Assembly: GCF_900102015.1 (NCBI RefSeq)
Contig: NZ_FNAT01000003.1
Location: 186,001-250,000 of the forward strand
Reading direction: 5' to 3'
Source: Limimaricola pyoseonensis
Lineage (GTDB): Bacteria > Pseudomonadota > Alphaproteobacteria > Rhodobacterales > Rhodobacteraceae
Length of the DNA: 64,000 nt
A program made the translations under genes and the position numbers. The notes below the pieces were generated by a model that was given only the letters and a program-made list of their open reading frames with translations, was not told where the DNA came from and searched no databases. Below, piece after piece: positions 19,037 through 29,017 of this stretch (position 1 is its first letter; the number at the start of each line of letters is the position of its first letter).

Positions 19037-19075
19037 GACACGATCAAGGCGCCTTCGGGCGCCTTTTTCGTGTCT
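19037..19075 (+). terminator. Strong intrinsic terminator after trxA
   Basis: The inner stem AAGGCGCC-TTCG-GGCGCCTT runs into TTTTT, with an outer GACACGA/TCGTGTC pairing. It lies 15 bp after the trxA stop. Confidence 0.92.
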
Positions 19076-19216
19076 GCACCGGCGGGCTTCCGCGCCGGAA
19101 ACTTGCCCTTGGCGCCGCATCTCCCCATATCGGCCCGGACGCGGAAGGGAGGCTCCCTTCCGCCATTCGGACAGGACGCAAGGCCCGCGGGCGACCGCGG
19201 CGCGACAGGAGGCAGG

Positions 19217-19771
19217 ATGAGCGACGAATTCCCCGGCTGGCACGGCACCACGATCATCGGCGTGCGCAAGGGCGGCAAGGTGGTGATCGCGGGCGACGGC
19301 CAGGTGAGCCTCGGCCAGACCGTGATCAAGGGCACCGCGCGCAAGGTGCGCCGCCTCGCGCCCGGCGGCCACGAGGTGATCGCCGGCTTCGCGGGCTCGA
19401 CCGCCGACGCCTTCACGCTCTTGGAGCGGCTGGAGCAGAAGCTCGAGGCGACGCCGGGCCAGCTGGCGCGGGCGAGCGTCGAGCTCGCCAAGGACTGGCG
19501 CACCGACAAGTACCTGCAGAAGCTCGAGGCGATGCTGATCGTCTCGGACGGCAAGGATCTTCTCGTCATCACCGGCGCCGGCGACGTTCTGGAACCGGAA
19601 CATGACGTCACCGCGATCGGCTCCGGCGGCAACTACGCGCTGGCCGCCGGCCGGGCGATGATGGAGACCGATCTCGACGCCGAGGAGGTCGCCCGCCGCG
19701 CCATGGCGATCGCCGCCGACATCTGCGTCTACACCAACGGCAAGCTGACGGTCGAAACGCTCGAAGCCTGA
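19217..19771 (+). CDS. hslV: ATP-dependent protease subunit HslV (ClpQ)
   Basis: The 184-residue proteasome-like peptidase works with HslU. The sequence begins [10 protein letters not shown] before TTIIGV, so a 10-residue propeptide must be removed to expose the catalytic N-terminal T11; the alphaproteobacterial subfamily shows the same extension. GDGQVSLG and [10 protein letters not shown] are family motifs. AGGAGGCAGG precedes the ATG. hslU follows after 35 bp. Confidence 0.95.
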   Translation: MSDEFPGWHGTTIIGVRKGGKVVIAGDGQVSLGQTVIKGTARKVRRLAPGGHEVIAGFAGSTADAFTLLERLEQKLEATPGQLARASVELAKDWRTDKYLQKLEAMLIVSDGKDLLVITGAGDVLEPEHDVTAIGSGGNYALAAGRAMMETDLDAEEVARRAMAIAADICVYTNGKLTVETLEA

Positions 19772-19806
19772 GCTTCGCGTTCCCCGACCCCCGACGAGGA
19801 CATTCC

Positions 19807-21105
19807 ATGACCGACCTGACCCCCCGCGAGATCGTCACCGAGCTCGACCGCTTCATCATCGGCCAGAAGGACGCCAAGCGCGCCGTCGCCGTGGCGCTGC
19901 GCTCGCGCTGGCGGCGCAAGCAGCTGCCCGACGCGCTGCGCGAAGAGGTCTACCCGAAGAACATCCTGATGATCGGCCCCACCGGCGTCGGCAAGACCGA
20001 GATCTCGCGCCGGCTCGCCAAGCTGGCGCACGCGCCCTTCGTCAAGGTCGAGGCCACCAAATTCACCGAGGTGGGCTATGTCGGCCGCGACGTCGAGCAG
20101 ATCGTCCGCGATCTCGTCGACGCCGCCATCGTGCAGACCCGCGAGCAGATGCGCGAGGACGTGAAGGCCCGCGCCCACGAGCAGGCCGAGAACCGCGTGA
20201 TCAGCGCCATCGCCGGCACCGACGCGCGCGACCAGACCCGCGAGATGTTCCGCCGCAAGCTCAAGGCGGGCGAGCTCGACACCACGATGATCGAGATCGA
20301 GGTCACCGACCATTCCAACCCGATGCAGGGCATGGACATCCCCGGCCAGCCCGGCGGCATGATGAATCTCGGCGACCTGTTCGGCAAGGCGATGGGCGGC
20401 CGCAAGGTCAAGAAGCGCGTCACCGTGGCCGAGAGCTACGAGCTGCTGATCGCCGACGAGGCCGACAAGCTCTTGGACGACGAGACCGTCACCAAGGCCG
20501 CGGTCGAGAGCGTCGAGCAGAACGGCATCGTCTTTCTCGACGAGATCGACAAGGTCTGCGCCCGGCAGGACGCGCGCGGCGGCGAGGTGAGCCGCGAGGG
20601 CGTGCAGCGCGACCTGCTGCCGCTGATCGAGGGCACCACCGTCTCGACCAAGCACGGCCCGATCAAGACCGACCACATCCTGTTCATCGCGTCGGGCGCC
20701 TTCCACGTCGCCAAGCCCTCGGACCTGCTGCCCGAGCTGCAGGGCCGGCTGCCGATCCGGGTCGAGCTGCGCGCGCTGACCGAGGAGGATTTCGTCCGCA
20801 TCCTGACCGAGACCGACAACGCGCTCACCCGCCAATACGCGGCGCTGATGGGCACCGAGGAGGTCGAGGTCGAGTTCACCGAGGCCGGCATCAAGGCGCT
20901 GGCGCGGATCGCGGCCGAGGTGAACCGCTCGGTCGAGAACATCGGCGCGCGCCGGCTCTACACCGTGCTCGAGCGGGTGTTCGAGGAGCTGAGCTTCACC
21001 GCGCCCGACCGCGCCGGCGACAAGGTGGTGATCGACGAGGACTTCGTCGAGGAGCATCTGGGCGAGCTGTCGCGCTCGACCGACCTGTCGCGCTACGTGC
21101 TCTAG
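19807..21105 (+). CDS. hslU: ATP-dependent protease ATPase subunit HslU (ClpY)
   Basis: The 432-residue AAA+ unfoldase delivers substrates to HslV. Walker A GPTGVGKT is at 57-64, the pore motif is EVGYVGRD, Walker B is IVFLDEIDK, and the C-terminal tail ends SRYVL as needed to insert into HslV. Length is normal. It converges on the metallophosphoesterase gene with the stop codons overlapping. Confidence 0.97.
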   Translation: MTDLTPREIVTELDRFIIGQKDAKRAVAVALRSRWRRKQLPDALREEVYPKNILMIGPTGVGKTEISRRLAKLAHAPFVKVEATKFTEVGYVGRDVEQIVRDLVDAAIVQTREQMREDVKARAHEQAENRVISAIAGTDARDQTREMFRRKLKAGELDTTMIEIEVTDHSNPMQGMDIPGQPGGMMNLGDLFGKAMGGRKVKKRVTVAESYELLIADEADKLLDDETVTKAAVESVEQNGIVFLDEIDKVCARQDARGGEVSREGVQRDLLPLIEGTTVSTKHGPIKTDHILFIASGAFHVAKPSDLLPELQGRLPIRVELRALTEEDFVRILTETDNALTRQYAALMGTEEVEVEFTEAGIKALARIAAEVNRSVENIGARRLYTVLERVFEELSFTAPDRAGDKVVIDEDFVEEHLGELSRSTDLSRYVL

Positions 21106-21890
21106 ACCTCGCGCCAGACCCCCTTCGCCTTCACGAAGCGCGCGGTCTGCACGATCTCGAAGCGGGGCCGGTCCTCGGCCCCGTATCGCTCGACCCGGAT
21201 GCGGCCGGGCTCGACATGCAGCAGGTTGAAGTTGTTGGTCTCCTCGCGCAGCCGCGACGAAAGACCGGTGCCCGCCTGCACCAAGAGCACGCCCGGCGCC
21301 GCGGTGAGCGGCGCAACGGCGGCGTTGTGCAGATGCCCCGACAGCACCACGTCGGCGCCGCAGCGCCCGAGGCTCGCTACCGCGGCGCGCGCACCCCGCA
21401 TCAGCCGCTTCTCGGTGCCGGGATCGTGCTCCAGCGGGTGGTGCATCATCGCCAGATGCGTGCGCCCGTCCGGCGCCCCGGCAAAGGCGTCGCAGACCCG
21501 GCGGATGGTGTGCCGGCCGATCTTGCCCGACTGCCAGGCCCAGCGGTTGACCGTGTTCACACCGACCAGCGCCACCTCCTCGTCGGCATAGTCCGGCTCC
21601 AGCTCGGGGCTGATGATGTGGCGGTAGCGGTGGAACGGCTTGACGAAGCGCAGCCACGGGTTGTCGATCGGCGTGTCGTGGTTGCCCGGCACCGCCAGCA
21701 CCGGCGCGGCGAGCCGTTCGATGAAGGCCGCGGCCTGCCGGAACTGCCCCTCGCGCGCGCGCTGGGTCAGGTCGCCCGAGAAGGCCACCAGATCCGGGGC
21801 GAGGCGGTTGATCGTCTCGACCAGCGGGTCGAGCAGTTCGGCGCGGGTACGGCCGAAATGCAGGTCCGAGATATGCAGCACCCGCCTCAT
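21102..21890 (-). CDS. Calcineurin-like metallophosphoesterase
   Basis: The 262-residue phosphoesterase has all five metal-binding motifs: D9 and H11 in ISDLHFG, SGDLT around D40, GNHD (69-72), MMHHP and LSGHLH. The class includes cyclic-nucleotide and other phosphodiesterases; the substrate is unknown. Its ATG overlaps the stop of the upstream diacylglycerol-kinase-family gene (ATGA), so the two are translated together and may act in phospholipid turnover. That link is inference. Confidence 0.85.
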   Translation of the reverse strand: MRRVLHISDLHFGRTRAELLDPLVETINRLAPDLVAFSGDLTQRAREGQFRQAAAFIERLAAPVLAVPGNHDTPIDNPWLRFVKPFHRYRHIISPELEPDYADEEVALVGVNTVNRWAWQSGKIGRHTIRRVCDAFAGAPDGRTHLAMMHHPLEHDPGTEKRLMRGARAAVASLGRCGADVVLSGHLHNAAVAPLTAAPGVLLVQAGTGLSSRLREETNNFNLLHVEPGRIRVERYGAEDRPRFEIVQTARFVKAKGVWREV

Positions 21891-22825
21891 GCGGCGTCCC
21901 GCGCGTCCCGGCCGGGCAGGATCAGACGGAAGGCGTCGCGGTGCATCTCGAAATGCAGCGGCCCCTCCATCGGGAACTTCTCGCCGTCGCAGGCCACGAG
22001 TTGGCGGCTGCGTTTCACGTGGATCTCGAGCTTGTCGGCGCAGATCATCTCGAAATCCTCGCCGAGCCGCATCTGCTTGACCGCGAGCCGCACCGCGTCC
22101 GACAGCAGGCCGAAGCGGCCCTCGTCGGGAGCGATGAAGACCGAGAACCCGCCCTGGCGGACGCAATCCGCCCCCTGCAGCCCGAAATGCTCGAGCTGGA
22201 AGGCCGAGCGCGCCACGAAGACCAGCGGCGTGCGGAAGGCGCGGCGCTCGCCATTGGCCTCGATCTCGACCTTGAGCGGCCGGGTGAAGCGCCAGAAGGT
22301 CTTGAGCACGGACCAATGCGCCGCGATCCGGCGGCGGCCCCAGCGGCGATAGACGGTCTCGCGCTCCTTCAGGATCGCCGGGTAGACCCCGATGCTGGCG
22401 TTGTTGAGGAAGATCCGCCCGTTCACCGTGCCGAGGTCGATCGGCTCGGAATGCCCCTCGGCGATCACCCGCGCCGCGGCCTCGGGGTCCTCGGGGATGC
22501 CGTAGCCGCGGGCGAAGAAGTTGAAGGTGCCGAGCGGCAGCACGCCGAGTTGGCAGCCCGAGCCCTTGAGCGCCGAGGCCACCGCCATGATCGTGCCGTC
22601 GCCGCCCGCCGCGACCACGGTGCCCGCGCCGTCGGCCACCGCGCGTTCGGCGGTGGGGATGATGTCGCGGCCCTTGACGTGGCGCAGCTCGGCGCCGGGG
22701 CCGAGGATCTCCATCGCGCGCTCGATCGCCTCGCGCTCGCGGCTGTTGCGGCCCGAGCGGTCGTTGCAGATCACGCGGATGCCGGCCCGGTCCGGCGTGG
22801 GTCGGGCAGCGATCGGGTCGGCCAT
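21887..22825 (-). CDS. Diacylglycerol/lipid kinase family protein (DagK catalytic domain)
   Basis: The 312-residue lipid kinase has a conserved ATP-binding VVAAGGDGTI (GGDGT at 74-78) and LPLGTFNFFARGY, the usual GTxND region with F in place of D. Substrates in this family include diacylglycerol, sphingoid bases and phosphatidylglycerol-type lipids, so the real substrate is open. A longer frame to 22930 exists, but homologues start near MADPIAARPTP. It is divergent from the MFS gene with 125 bp between. Confidence 0.8.
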   Translation of the reverse strand: MADPIAARPTPDRAGIRVICNDRSGRNSREREAIERAMEILGPGAELRHVKGRDIIPTAERAVADGAGTVVAAGGDGTIMAVASALKGSGCQLGVLPLGTFNFFARGYGIPEDPEAAARVIAEGHSEPIDLGTVNGRIFLNNASIGVYPAILKERETVYRRWGRRRIAAHWSVLKTFWRFTRPLKVEIEANGERRAFRTPLVFVARSAFQLEHFGLQGADCVRQGGFSVFIAPDEGRFGLLSDAVRLAVKQMRLGEDFEMICADKLEIHVKRSRQLVACDGEKFPMEGPLHFEMHRDAFRLILPGRDARDAA

Positions 22826-22950
22826 GTCCGAAGGGCTCCATCTGGGGTACGCCGCTTCAACGCACGCCCCCGGCACAAAGTTTCTGCGTGTGCGGGCGGG
22901 GCTTTCCACCCGTCCCGGGAGTTGCGACAAGGCCCCGAGAAAGGCTTTCC

Positions 22951-24198
22951 ATGACCCTGATCCGTTTCCTGCGCGACAACGCGCCCTTCCTCGCCGCGGG
23001 CGCGCTGCTGAGCTTCGGCTCCTCCTTCGGCCAGACCTTCTTCATCTCGGTCTTCGCCGGCGAGATCCGCGCGGCCTTCGGTCTCAGCCACGGCGCCTGG
23101 GGCGCGATCTACACGCTCGGCACCACCGCCTCGGCGCTGGTGATGATCTGGGCCGGCGTGCTGACCGACCGGTTCCGCGCCCGCGCGCTGGGCCCGGCGG
23201 CGATGGCGCTGCTGGCGCTGGGCTGCCTGTCGATGGCGATCCTGCCCGGCAGCTGGGGATGGGCGCTGCCGGTGGCGATCTTCGTGCTGCGCTTCGCCGG
23301 GCAGGGGATGCTGACCCATATCGCGGTGGTGGCGATGGCGCGCTGGTTCGCGGCCGGGCGCGGCAAGGCTCTGTCGATCGCCTCGATGGGCGTGGCGCTG
23401 GGGCAGGCGGTGCTGCCGGTGCTCTTCGTCGCGGGGCTGGCGCTGTTCGACTGGCGGCTGCTCTGGGTCGGCGCGGCCGCGCTGTCGCTTTTGGCGGTGC
23501 CGCTGGCGCGGGGCCTGCTGCGCCAGGAGCGCACGCCGCAGAGCGTCGCCGCCGAGAGCCAGAGCCTCGGCATGGAGGGCCGGCACTGGACCCGGAGCCG
23601 GGCCGTGAAGCACTGGCTGTTCTGGATGCTGGTGCCGGCGCTGCTGGGCCCGCCGGCCTGGGGCACGGCGCTGTTCTTCCAGCAGGTGCACCTCGCCGAG
23701 GTGAAGCCCTGGAGCCTCGGGCAATGGGTGGCGCTGATGCCGCTCTTCACCGCCATGACCATCGGCGCCAACTTCGCCACCGGCGCGGCGCTCGACCGGC
23801 TCGGCACGGCGCGGCTGATGCCCTTCCTGATGGCGCCGTGGACCGTGGCCTTCCTGGTGCTGAGCCAGGCCGACGGGCTGGGCCTCGCGGCGCTGGGGCT
23901 GGTCTTCGCCGGGATCGGCGGCGGCGCGCAGGCGGTGCTGCCCGGTGCCTTCTGGGCCGAGTTCTACGGCACCCGCCACATCGGCGCGATCAAGTCGGCG
24001 GCGGCGGCGGTGATGGTGTTCGGCACCGCGATCGGGCCGGGGGTGAGCGGCGCGCTGATCGACCGCGGCATCGACTTCCCCGACCAGATGCTCGGCATCG
24101 CCGCCTATCTGGGCCTCGCGGGGCTGCTGATGGCCTGGGGCGTGCGCCGGGCCGCACCGCTCCTGCCCGCGCGCGAGGTGCTGCGCGCAGCCGCCTAG
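22951..24198 (+). CDS. MFS transporter
   Basis: The 415-residue polytopic inner-membrane protein has about 12 hydrophobic segments in two halves. The loop after TM2 reads GVLTDRFRARALG, a degenerate form of the major facilitator signature. The C-terminal half ends in basic residues. The substrate cannot be inferred. It converges on the Smr gene with a 4-bp overlap of the ends. Confidence 0.85.
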   Translation: MTLIRFLRDNAPFLAAGALLSFGSSFGQTFFISVFAGEIRAAFGLSHGAWGAIYTLGTTASALVMIWAGVLTDRFRARALGPAAMALLALGCLSMAILPGSWGWALPVAIFVLRFAGQGMLTHIAVVAMARWFAAGRGKALSIASMGVALGQAVLPVLFVAGLALFDWRLLWVGAAALSLLAVPLARGLLRQERTPQSVAAESQSLGMEGRHWTRSRAVKHWLFWMLVPALLGPPAWGTALFFQQVHLAEVKPWSLGQWVALMPLFTAMTIGANFATGAALDRLGTARLMPFLMAPWTVAFLVLSQADGLGLAALGLVFAGIGGGAQAVLPGAFWAEFYGTRHIGAIKSAAAAVMVFGTAIGPGVSGALIDRGIDFPDQMLGIAAYLGLAGLLMAWGVRRAAPLLPAREVLRAAA

Positions 24199-24803
24199 CG
24201 CCGGCGCAGATAGACGTAGTAGGCGCCCTCGCCGCCATGGCGGAAATGCGCGGGCGTGACCTGCAGCACCGCCTGCTTCAGGGGCGACAGCGCCAGCCAT
24301 TGCGGCACCTGGTGGCGCAGCACGCCCTGGCGCACCGGCATCGGCGCCTCGTGATCGCGCGCGCGGCCCTTGCCGGTGATCACCAGCACCAGCCGCCGGC
24401 CCATCTGCTGGCTCGACAGGATGAAGGCCACCAGCTCGGGATGCGCCTCCGACAGCGTCATGCCGTGCAGGTCGATCCGCGCCTCGGGCTTGAGCTTGCC
24501 GCGGGTCATCCGGCCATGCGCCTTGGCGTCCATCGCCACCGGCGCGCGGCGCAACCGCTCGGAGAGCGGCCGCAGCAGGTCGTCGTCGCGCGCCGTGCCG
24601 GCCTTCTCGCCGACCCGGAAGCGCGGCATCGGGTCGGGCGGCGGCATCGGGGCAGGGGGCGTGGCACCGGTCTCGGGCGGGGTCGGCTGTTTCGGCGGCG
24701 CGCCCTTGGCCCGGCGCGCGCGGTCGAGCGGGTCGGCCGAACGCGCGACCTTGTCCCACAGCGCCCGCTCCTCGGGCGACAGGTGACGGGGTCTGCGCGC
24801 CAT
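24195..24803 (-). CDS. Smr-domain protein
   Basis: The 202-residue protein has a proline-rich, probably disordered N-terminal half (PTPPETGATPPAPMPPP) and a C-terminal Smr domain with the hallmarks DLHGMTLSEA and ITGKG. Smr domains bind or cut nucleic acids, often at stalled ribosomes or branched DNA; no specific role is claimed. Its start overlaps the mltA stop, forming an operon with mltA and the Tim44-like gene. Confidence 0.88.
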   Translation of the reverse strand: MARRPRHLSPEERALWDKVARSADPLDRARRAKGAPPKQPTPPETGATPPAPMPPPDPMPRFRVGEKAGTARDDDLLRPLSERLRRAPVAMDAKAHGRMTRGKLKPEARIDLHGMTLSEAHPELVAFILSSQQMGRRLVLVITGKGRARDHEAPMPVRQGVLRHQVPQWLALSPLKQAVLQVTPAHFRHGGEGAYYVYLRRR

Positions 24804-25834
24804 CAGGCCGGGTCGGCCAGGGTCTGCGGCAGCATGTCCCAGGCGCGCTGGATCGGCAGCAGCACCACCATCCGCCCGCCGTCGCGGGTGCGGCCGGCGC
24901 GCTTGCCGGCGAGCCGTCCGGTGCCGAAGAAGATGTCGCCGCGCTGCGCGCCCTTGATCGCAGAGCCGGTGTCCTGCGCCACCATCAGCCGGCGCAGCGG
25001 CGCCTCGCCCTCGGTCTCGAGCCAGACCGGCGCGCCGAGCGGCACGTAGGCCGGGTCCACCGCCAGCGTGCGCATCGGCGTGATCGAGCGGTTCATCGCG
25101 CCCAGCGGCCCGCGCTCGGCCGGCACCTCGTTCACCTCGCGGAAGAACACGTAGGAGCGGTTGGTCCACAAGAGCGCCCGCCCGGCGGAGGGGTTGCGCC
25201 GCACCCAGGCGCGGATCACCTCGGCCGAGACCTCGTGCGGCTCGTAGACGCCGCGCGCCACCAGCTCCTGGCCGACCGAGGAATAGGGCTGGCGGTTGGC
25301 GCCGCCATAGCCCAGCCGGATCACCTTGCCCGAGGGCAGCCGCACCCGGCCAGAGCCCTGGATCTGCAAAAAGAACAGGTCGACCGGGTCGACATAGGCG
25401 ATCTCGAGCCCGCGCCCCTTGAGCGCGCCCGACTGCTCGATCTCCTGCCGGGTGAGCCAGGGCCCCTCGGAGGGCAGGTCGTCGGGCACGCGGTAGACAG
25501 GCGCGACATGGCGGCCGTCGGGCACCTCGGAGCCGCGCAGCTCGGGCTCGTAATAGCCGGTGAAGAGCGCGTCGCGCCCGCCCTCGACCAGCACCGGCTG
25601 GAAAAACAGCTCGAAGAAGGCGCGCGCGTCGGTGGCCTCGCGCGCTAGGCCGCACAGCGCCTGCCAGTCGCGCGCGTCGAGATCGCCGCAGGTTTCGAGA
25701 AAGGCCGAGAGCGCCGCGTCGTGGTCGTCCTCGCGCCAGCCCCTGAGCTGCTCGAAGCTCACGAGCTTGGGGCTCGCGGCGGCGGCGAGCGGCAGGCCGA
25801 TGGCCAGCGCCAGTGCCGCCGCCAGACGGGTCAT
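24803..25834 (-). CDS. mltA: Membrane-bound lytic murein transglycosylase A
   Basis: The 343-residue protein has a Sec signal peptide ([20 protein letters not shown]) without an obvious lipobox cysteine. The MltA barrel domain has FTGYYEPELRGS and FFLQIQGSGRV, and the C-terminal 3D domain has the catalytic aspartate in AQDTGSAIKG. It cleaves peptidoglycan to 1,6-anhydro products, which connects it to the amgK-murU recycling genes 12 kb away. It overlaps its neighbours on both sides (ATGA). Confidence 0.93.
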   Translation of the reverse strand: MTRLAAALALAIGLPLAAAASPKLVSFEQLRGWREDDHDAALSAFLETCGDLDARDWQALCGLAREATDARAFFELFFQPVLVEGGRDALFTGYYEPELRGSEVPDGRHVAPVYRVPDDLPSEGPWLTRQEIEQSGALKGRGLEIAYVDPVDLFFLQIQGSGRVRLPSGKVIRLGYGGANRQPYSSVGQELVARGVYEPHEVSAEVIRAWVRRNPSAGRALLWTNRSYVFFREVNEVPAERGPLGAMNRSITPMRTLAVDPAYVPLGAPVWLETEGEAPLRRLMVAQDTGSAIKGAQRGDIFFGTGRLAGKRAGRTRDGGRMVVLLPIQRAWDMLPQTLADPA

Positions 25835-26490
25835 TCCCCGGTCGCCACCAGCTTCCAGTTAGGGTCGTCCGAGCCCATCACCCGCGCGAAGGTCCAGACG
25901 TCGCGCTGGCGCTTGATCTCGGTCGGGCTGCCCTCGACCACCTGGCCCTCGCGGTCGCGCACCACGTAGGTCAGCTCGCCGGTGAAGCGCACCGCGATCT
26001 CGGCCTCGCGGCTGTCGCGGTCGAAGCTCGCCTCGCGCACGCCGATCTCGGCCAGGCCCACGAAGGTCGCCTCGACCTTCAGCCCCTCGCGGTCGCGCGC
26101 CGCGACCACCTCGGCGAAGGCCTCGTAGACGTCGTCCGACAGGAACGGCTTCACGCTTTCCAGGTCGCCGTTCTCGAAGGCCATCAGGATCATCTCGTAG
26201 GCGCCGCGCGCGCCCTGCAGGAAGTCGCTGAGGCTGAACTCCTTGTCGGCCGCCTTCATCGCGGTCAGCGCGCGGGCGGCGTCGCTGCCCTCGGGCACGT
26301 GGTCGGTGATGTCGCGATCCGGGCCGCCCTCGATCACCTCGAACTCGGGCCGCGAGCGGCGTTTTTCCGCCTGACGCGGCAGGCTCGGCTTCTCGAATCC
26401 CTCGCGCGTTCCCAGCACGCCGCGCAGCCGCAGGATCAGGAAGATCGCGATACCTGCAAGCACCAGGAGCTGGATGATCGGAGAGTTCAT
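25831..26490 (-). CDS. Tim44/TimA-like domain protein
   Basis: The 219-residue protein has a single N-terminal membrane helix (IIQLLVLAGIAIFLILRLRG) and a C-terminal Tim44-like domain with the typical FLQGARGAYEMILMAFENGD entry and a FVGLAEIGV strand. Alphaproteobacterial homologues are inner-membrane anchored and of uncertain function, with a suggested link to protein translocation. It is the first gene of the leftward Tim44-mltA-smr operon and is divergent from fxsA. Confidence 0.85.
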   Translation of the reverse strand: MNSPIIQLLVLAGIAIFLILRLRGVLGTREGFEKPSLPRQAEKRRSRPEFEVIEGGPDRDITDHVPEGSDAARALTAMKAADKEFSLSDFLQGARGAYEMILMAFENGDLESVKPFLSDDVYEAFAEVVAARDREGLKVEATFVGLAEIGVREASFDRDSREAEIAVRFTGELTYVVRDREGQVVEGSPTEIKRQRDVWTFARVMGSDDPNWKLVATGE

Positions 26491-26616
26491 TCGGGGCCTC
26501 GTTTTCGGGTGGGCATGGTGTCCTGCCCCTGTGGCACCTATGTAAGCCACGCACCGGTTCAAGTCCACCGAACCCCCGGCACCGTGATGCCGCGGGACAG
26601 ACCCAGGAGACCGCCC

Positions 26617-27117
26617 ATGTGGCTGCTCATCGCCTTCATCGCCGTGCCGCTGATCGAGATCGCGCTGTTCATCCAGGTCGGCGGCCTGATCGGGCTCTGG
26701 CCGACGCTGCTGATCGTGGTTCTGACCGCGATCGCCGGCACCGCCCTGGTGCGCGGGCAGGGCGCGCAGGCGATCGCCGGGCTGAAGCGATCGCTCAACG
26801 AATTCAAGGACCCGTCGCGGCCGCTGGCCGACGGCGCGATGATCCTGTTCGCCGGCGCGCTGTTGCTGACGCCGGGCTTCTTCACCGATGCCTGCGGCTT
26901 CGCGCTGCTGATGCCGCCGGTGCGGGCGCGGGTCTACAAGATCCTGCGCGAGAAGGTGAAGGTGTCGCAGTTCGAGATGCACTCCGAGTTCGGGCCGCGC
27001 GGCCCCGCCGGCCCGCAGCAGCAGCGCGAGCCGCAGGATCGGGTGATCGACGGCGAGTTCCACGAGGTCGGCGACGACAAGAAGCCCACCCATCCCTCCG
27101 GCTGGACCCGGCATTGA
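26617..27117 (+). CDS. fxsA: FxsA family membrane protein
   Basis: The 166-residue protein has three to four hydrophobic segments and the FxsA core: PLIEIALFIQVGGLIG, ALVRGQGAQA, and LLLTPGFFTDACGFALLMPPVR. FxsA is a cytoplasmic-membrane protein known for modulating F-plasmid exclusion of phage T7 in E. coli; its housekeeping role is unknown. The C-terminal 60 residues are charged and cytoplasmic. AGGAGA precedes the ATG. secB follows after 53 bp. Confidence 0.9.
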   Translation: MWLLIAFIAVPLIEIALFIQVGGLIGLWPTLLIVVLTAIAGTALVRGQGAQAIAGLKRSLNEFKDPSRPLADGAMILFAGALLLTPGFFTDACGFALLMPPVRARVYKILREKVKVSQFEMHSEFGPRGPAGPQQQREPQDRVIDGEFHEVGDDKKPTHPSGWTRH

Positions 27118-27170
27118 GAGCCACCGGAGGGGCTGATAGACAGGGGCGCAACCGACATGGAGGATAACAG

Positions 27171-27734
27171 ATGACCGACACGCCCGACGCCCCCGCGGCC
27201 TCGAACGGCGACGGCAACGGCCAGCAGCCGCAGGCCGGGCAGCAGCAGCCCAAGGTGACCCAGCGCGTCGTCGCGCAGTACATTCGCGACATGTCCTTCG
27301 AGAACGCGCTGGCGCAGAAGGGCCTGTCGGGCGATCTGCAGCCCGAGATCCAGGTGCAGGTCAACCTCGACGCCCGCAAGCGCGGCGCCGAGAACCAGTA
27401 CGAGGTGATCACCAAGCTCAACATCACCTCGAAGGCCAAGGAATCGGGCGAGCCGCTCTTCGTGCTCGAGATCGAGTATGCCGGCGTGTTCCAGATCACC
27501 GGCGTGCCGGACGAGCAGCTGCACCCTTACCTGCTGATCGAGTGCCCGCGCATCACCTTCCCGTTCCTGCGCCGGATCGTCTCGGACGTGACCCGCGACG
27601 GCGGCTTCCCGCCGCTGAACCTCGAGCAGATCGACTTCCTGCAGCTCTACCGCAACGAGCTGCAGCGCCGGGCCCAGGCCCAGCAGGCGCAGAAGGCGGC
27701 CGAGGCCGAGCAGGGCCCGTCGGGCACCGCCTGA
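27171..27734 (+). CDS. secB: Protein-export chaperone SecB
   Basis: The 187-residue tetrameric chaperone keeps preproteins unfolded and hands them to SecA. The conserved core includes QYIRDMSFENALAQKG, LFVLEIEYAGVFQI, and ECPRITFPFLRRIVSDVTRDGGFPP. It has longer Q/A-rich N- and C-terminal tails than the E. coli protein (about 155 residues), which is common in Alphaproteobacteria. GGAGG lies 8 bp before the ATG. It converges on dnaQ with only 4 bp between stops. Confidence 0.97.
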   Translation: MTDTPDAPAASNGDGNGQQPQAGQQQPKVTQRVVAQYIRDMSFENALAQKGLSGDLQPEIQVQVNLDARKRGAENQYEVITKLNITSKAKESGEPLFVLEIEYAGVFQITGVPDEQLHPYLLIECPRITFPFLRRIVSDVTRDGGFPPLNLEQIDFLQLYRNELQRRAQAQQAQKAAEAEQGPSGTA

Positions 27735-27738
27735 GGCG

Positions 27739-28431
27739 TCAGCCGAACTTCTTCCAAAGCGCGCCGTCGCCCAGTTTGCCGACGAACTCGGCATGGGCGG
27801 CGGCTTCCTCCCCGGTCAGCCGCGACGGCAGCGGCGCCGGGCGCGGGCGCGGCCGCCACTCGGCCGCGGACCCGTCCTCGCCCGCACGGCCCTGCGCGAC
27901 GTTGAGCGCGAAGTCGGGCTGCCGACCGCCGATCAGCTCCAGATAGACCTCGGCGAGGATCTCGCTGTCGAGGAGCGCGCCGTGCAGCGTGCGCGAGGAG
28001 TTGTCGATCCCGAAGCGGCGGCAGAGCGCGTCGAGCGAGGCGGGCGAGCCCGGAAACCGCTTGCGCGCGATCGCGAGCGTGTCGAGCGCGCGCTCCATCG
28101 GCAGCTGCGGCATCTTCACCCATGACAGCTCGGCATTGATGAACTTCATGTCGAAGGCGGCGTTGTGGATCACCAGCCGCGCATCGCCGATGAACTCGAC
28201 GAAATCGCGCGCGATCTGCGCGAATTTCGGCTGGTCGCGCAGGAAATCGTCGCCGAGCCCGTGCACCTCGAAGGCCGCCTGCGGCATCGAGCGTTCGGGG
28301 TTGATGTACTGGTGGTAGGTGCGGCCCGTCGGCATGTGGTTGAGCAGCTCGACCGCACCGATCTCGACGATGCGGTCGCCCTCGGCCGGCTCGAAGCCGG
28401 TGGTCTCGGTGTCGAGCACGATCTCACGCAT
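27739..28431 (-). CDS. dnaQ: DNA polymerase III epsilon (proofreading) subunit
   Basis: The 230-residue 3'-5' exonuclease has Exo I DTETTG (D7, E9), Exo [13 protein letters not shown], and Exo [17 protein letters not shown] with the catalytic H and D. It proofreads replication in the Pol III core. The C-terminal tail is proline/arginine-rich. It overlaps coaE by 8 bp in a leftward dnaQ-coaE-aroE-maf cluster that leads away from the putative origin. Confidence 0.95.
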   Translation of the reverse strand: MREIVLDTETTGFEPAEGDRIVEIGAVELLNHMPTGRTYHQYINPERSMPQAAFEVHGLGDDFLRDQPKFAQIARDFVEFIGDARLVIHNAAFDMKFINAELSWVKMPQLPMERALDTLAIARKRFPGSPASLDALCRRFGIDNSSRTLHGALLDSEILAEVYLELIGGRQPDFALNVAQGRAGEDGSAAEWRPRPRPAPLPSRLTGEEAAAHAEFVGKLGDGALWKKFG

Positions 28432-29017
28432 GCCGCATCTCCTGCCTGATCCTCGCCAGCACGTCCCGCACGCCGGCGCGGGCGGCGTCCGGCGTCACGG
28501 TCTCGATCACGTAATCGGCCCGGGCGCGTTTCTCAACATCCGGCATCTGTCGCGTGAGGATCGCGTCGAGCTGGGCGCGGCTCATGCCGGGGCGGGCGAG
28601 CACGCGCTCGGCCTGCAGATCGGACGGCGCGCTGACTACGACGACCGCGTCCATCTGCGCCTCGCCGCCCGTCTCGTAGAGCAGCGGGATGTCGAGCACG
28701 ACGATGTCGGCGTCCTGCGCCGCGACGAAAGCCTCGCGGTCGTCCTGCACCAGCGGGTGCACGATCGCCTCGATCCGCGACAGCGCGCCCGGATCGGCGG
28801 CGATGATCTCCTTCAGCGCCGGGCGCGACACCGCGCCGTCGATCACCGCATCCGGGAAGGCCGCGCGCATCGGTGCGACCGCGGCGCCGCCCTCGGCGTA
28901 GATGCGGTGCACCGCGGCGTCGGCGTCCCAGACCGGCAGGCCTTCATCGGCGAACATGCGGGCCGTGGTGGTCTTGCCCATGCCGATCGAGCCGGTGAGG
29001 CCGAGCCGGAATGTCAC
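28424..29017 (-). CDS. coaE: Dephospho-CoA kinase
   Basis: The 197-residue last enzyme of coenzyme A synthesis phosphorylates the ribose 3'-OH of dephospho-CoA. P-loop [12 protein letters not shown] (about 7-18), VWDADAAVH, and the LID/base-binding DIPLLYETG and [16 protein letters not shown]-type segments are all present. It overlaps aroE (4 bp) and dnaQ (8 bp). Confidence 0.95.
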   Translation of the reverse strand: MTFRLGLTGSIGMGKTTTARMFADEGLPVWDADAAVHRIYAEGGAAVAPMRAAFPDAVIDGAVSRPALKEIIAADPGALSRIEAIVHPLVQDDREAFVAAQDADIVVLDIPLLYETGGEAQMDAVVVVSAPSDLQAERVLARPGMSRAQLDAILTRQMPDVEKRARADYVIETVTPDAARAGVRDVLARIRQEMRHA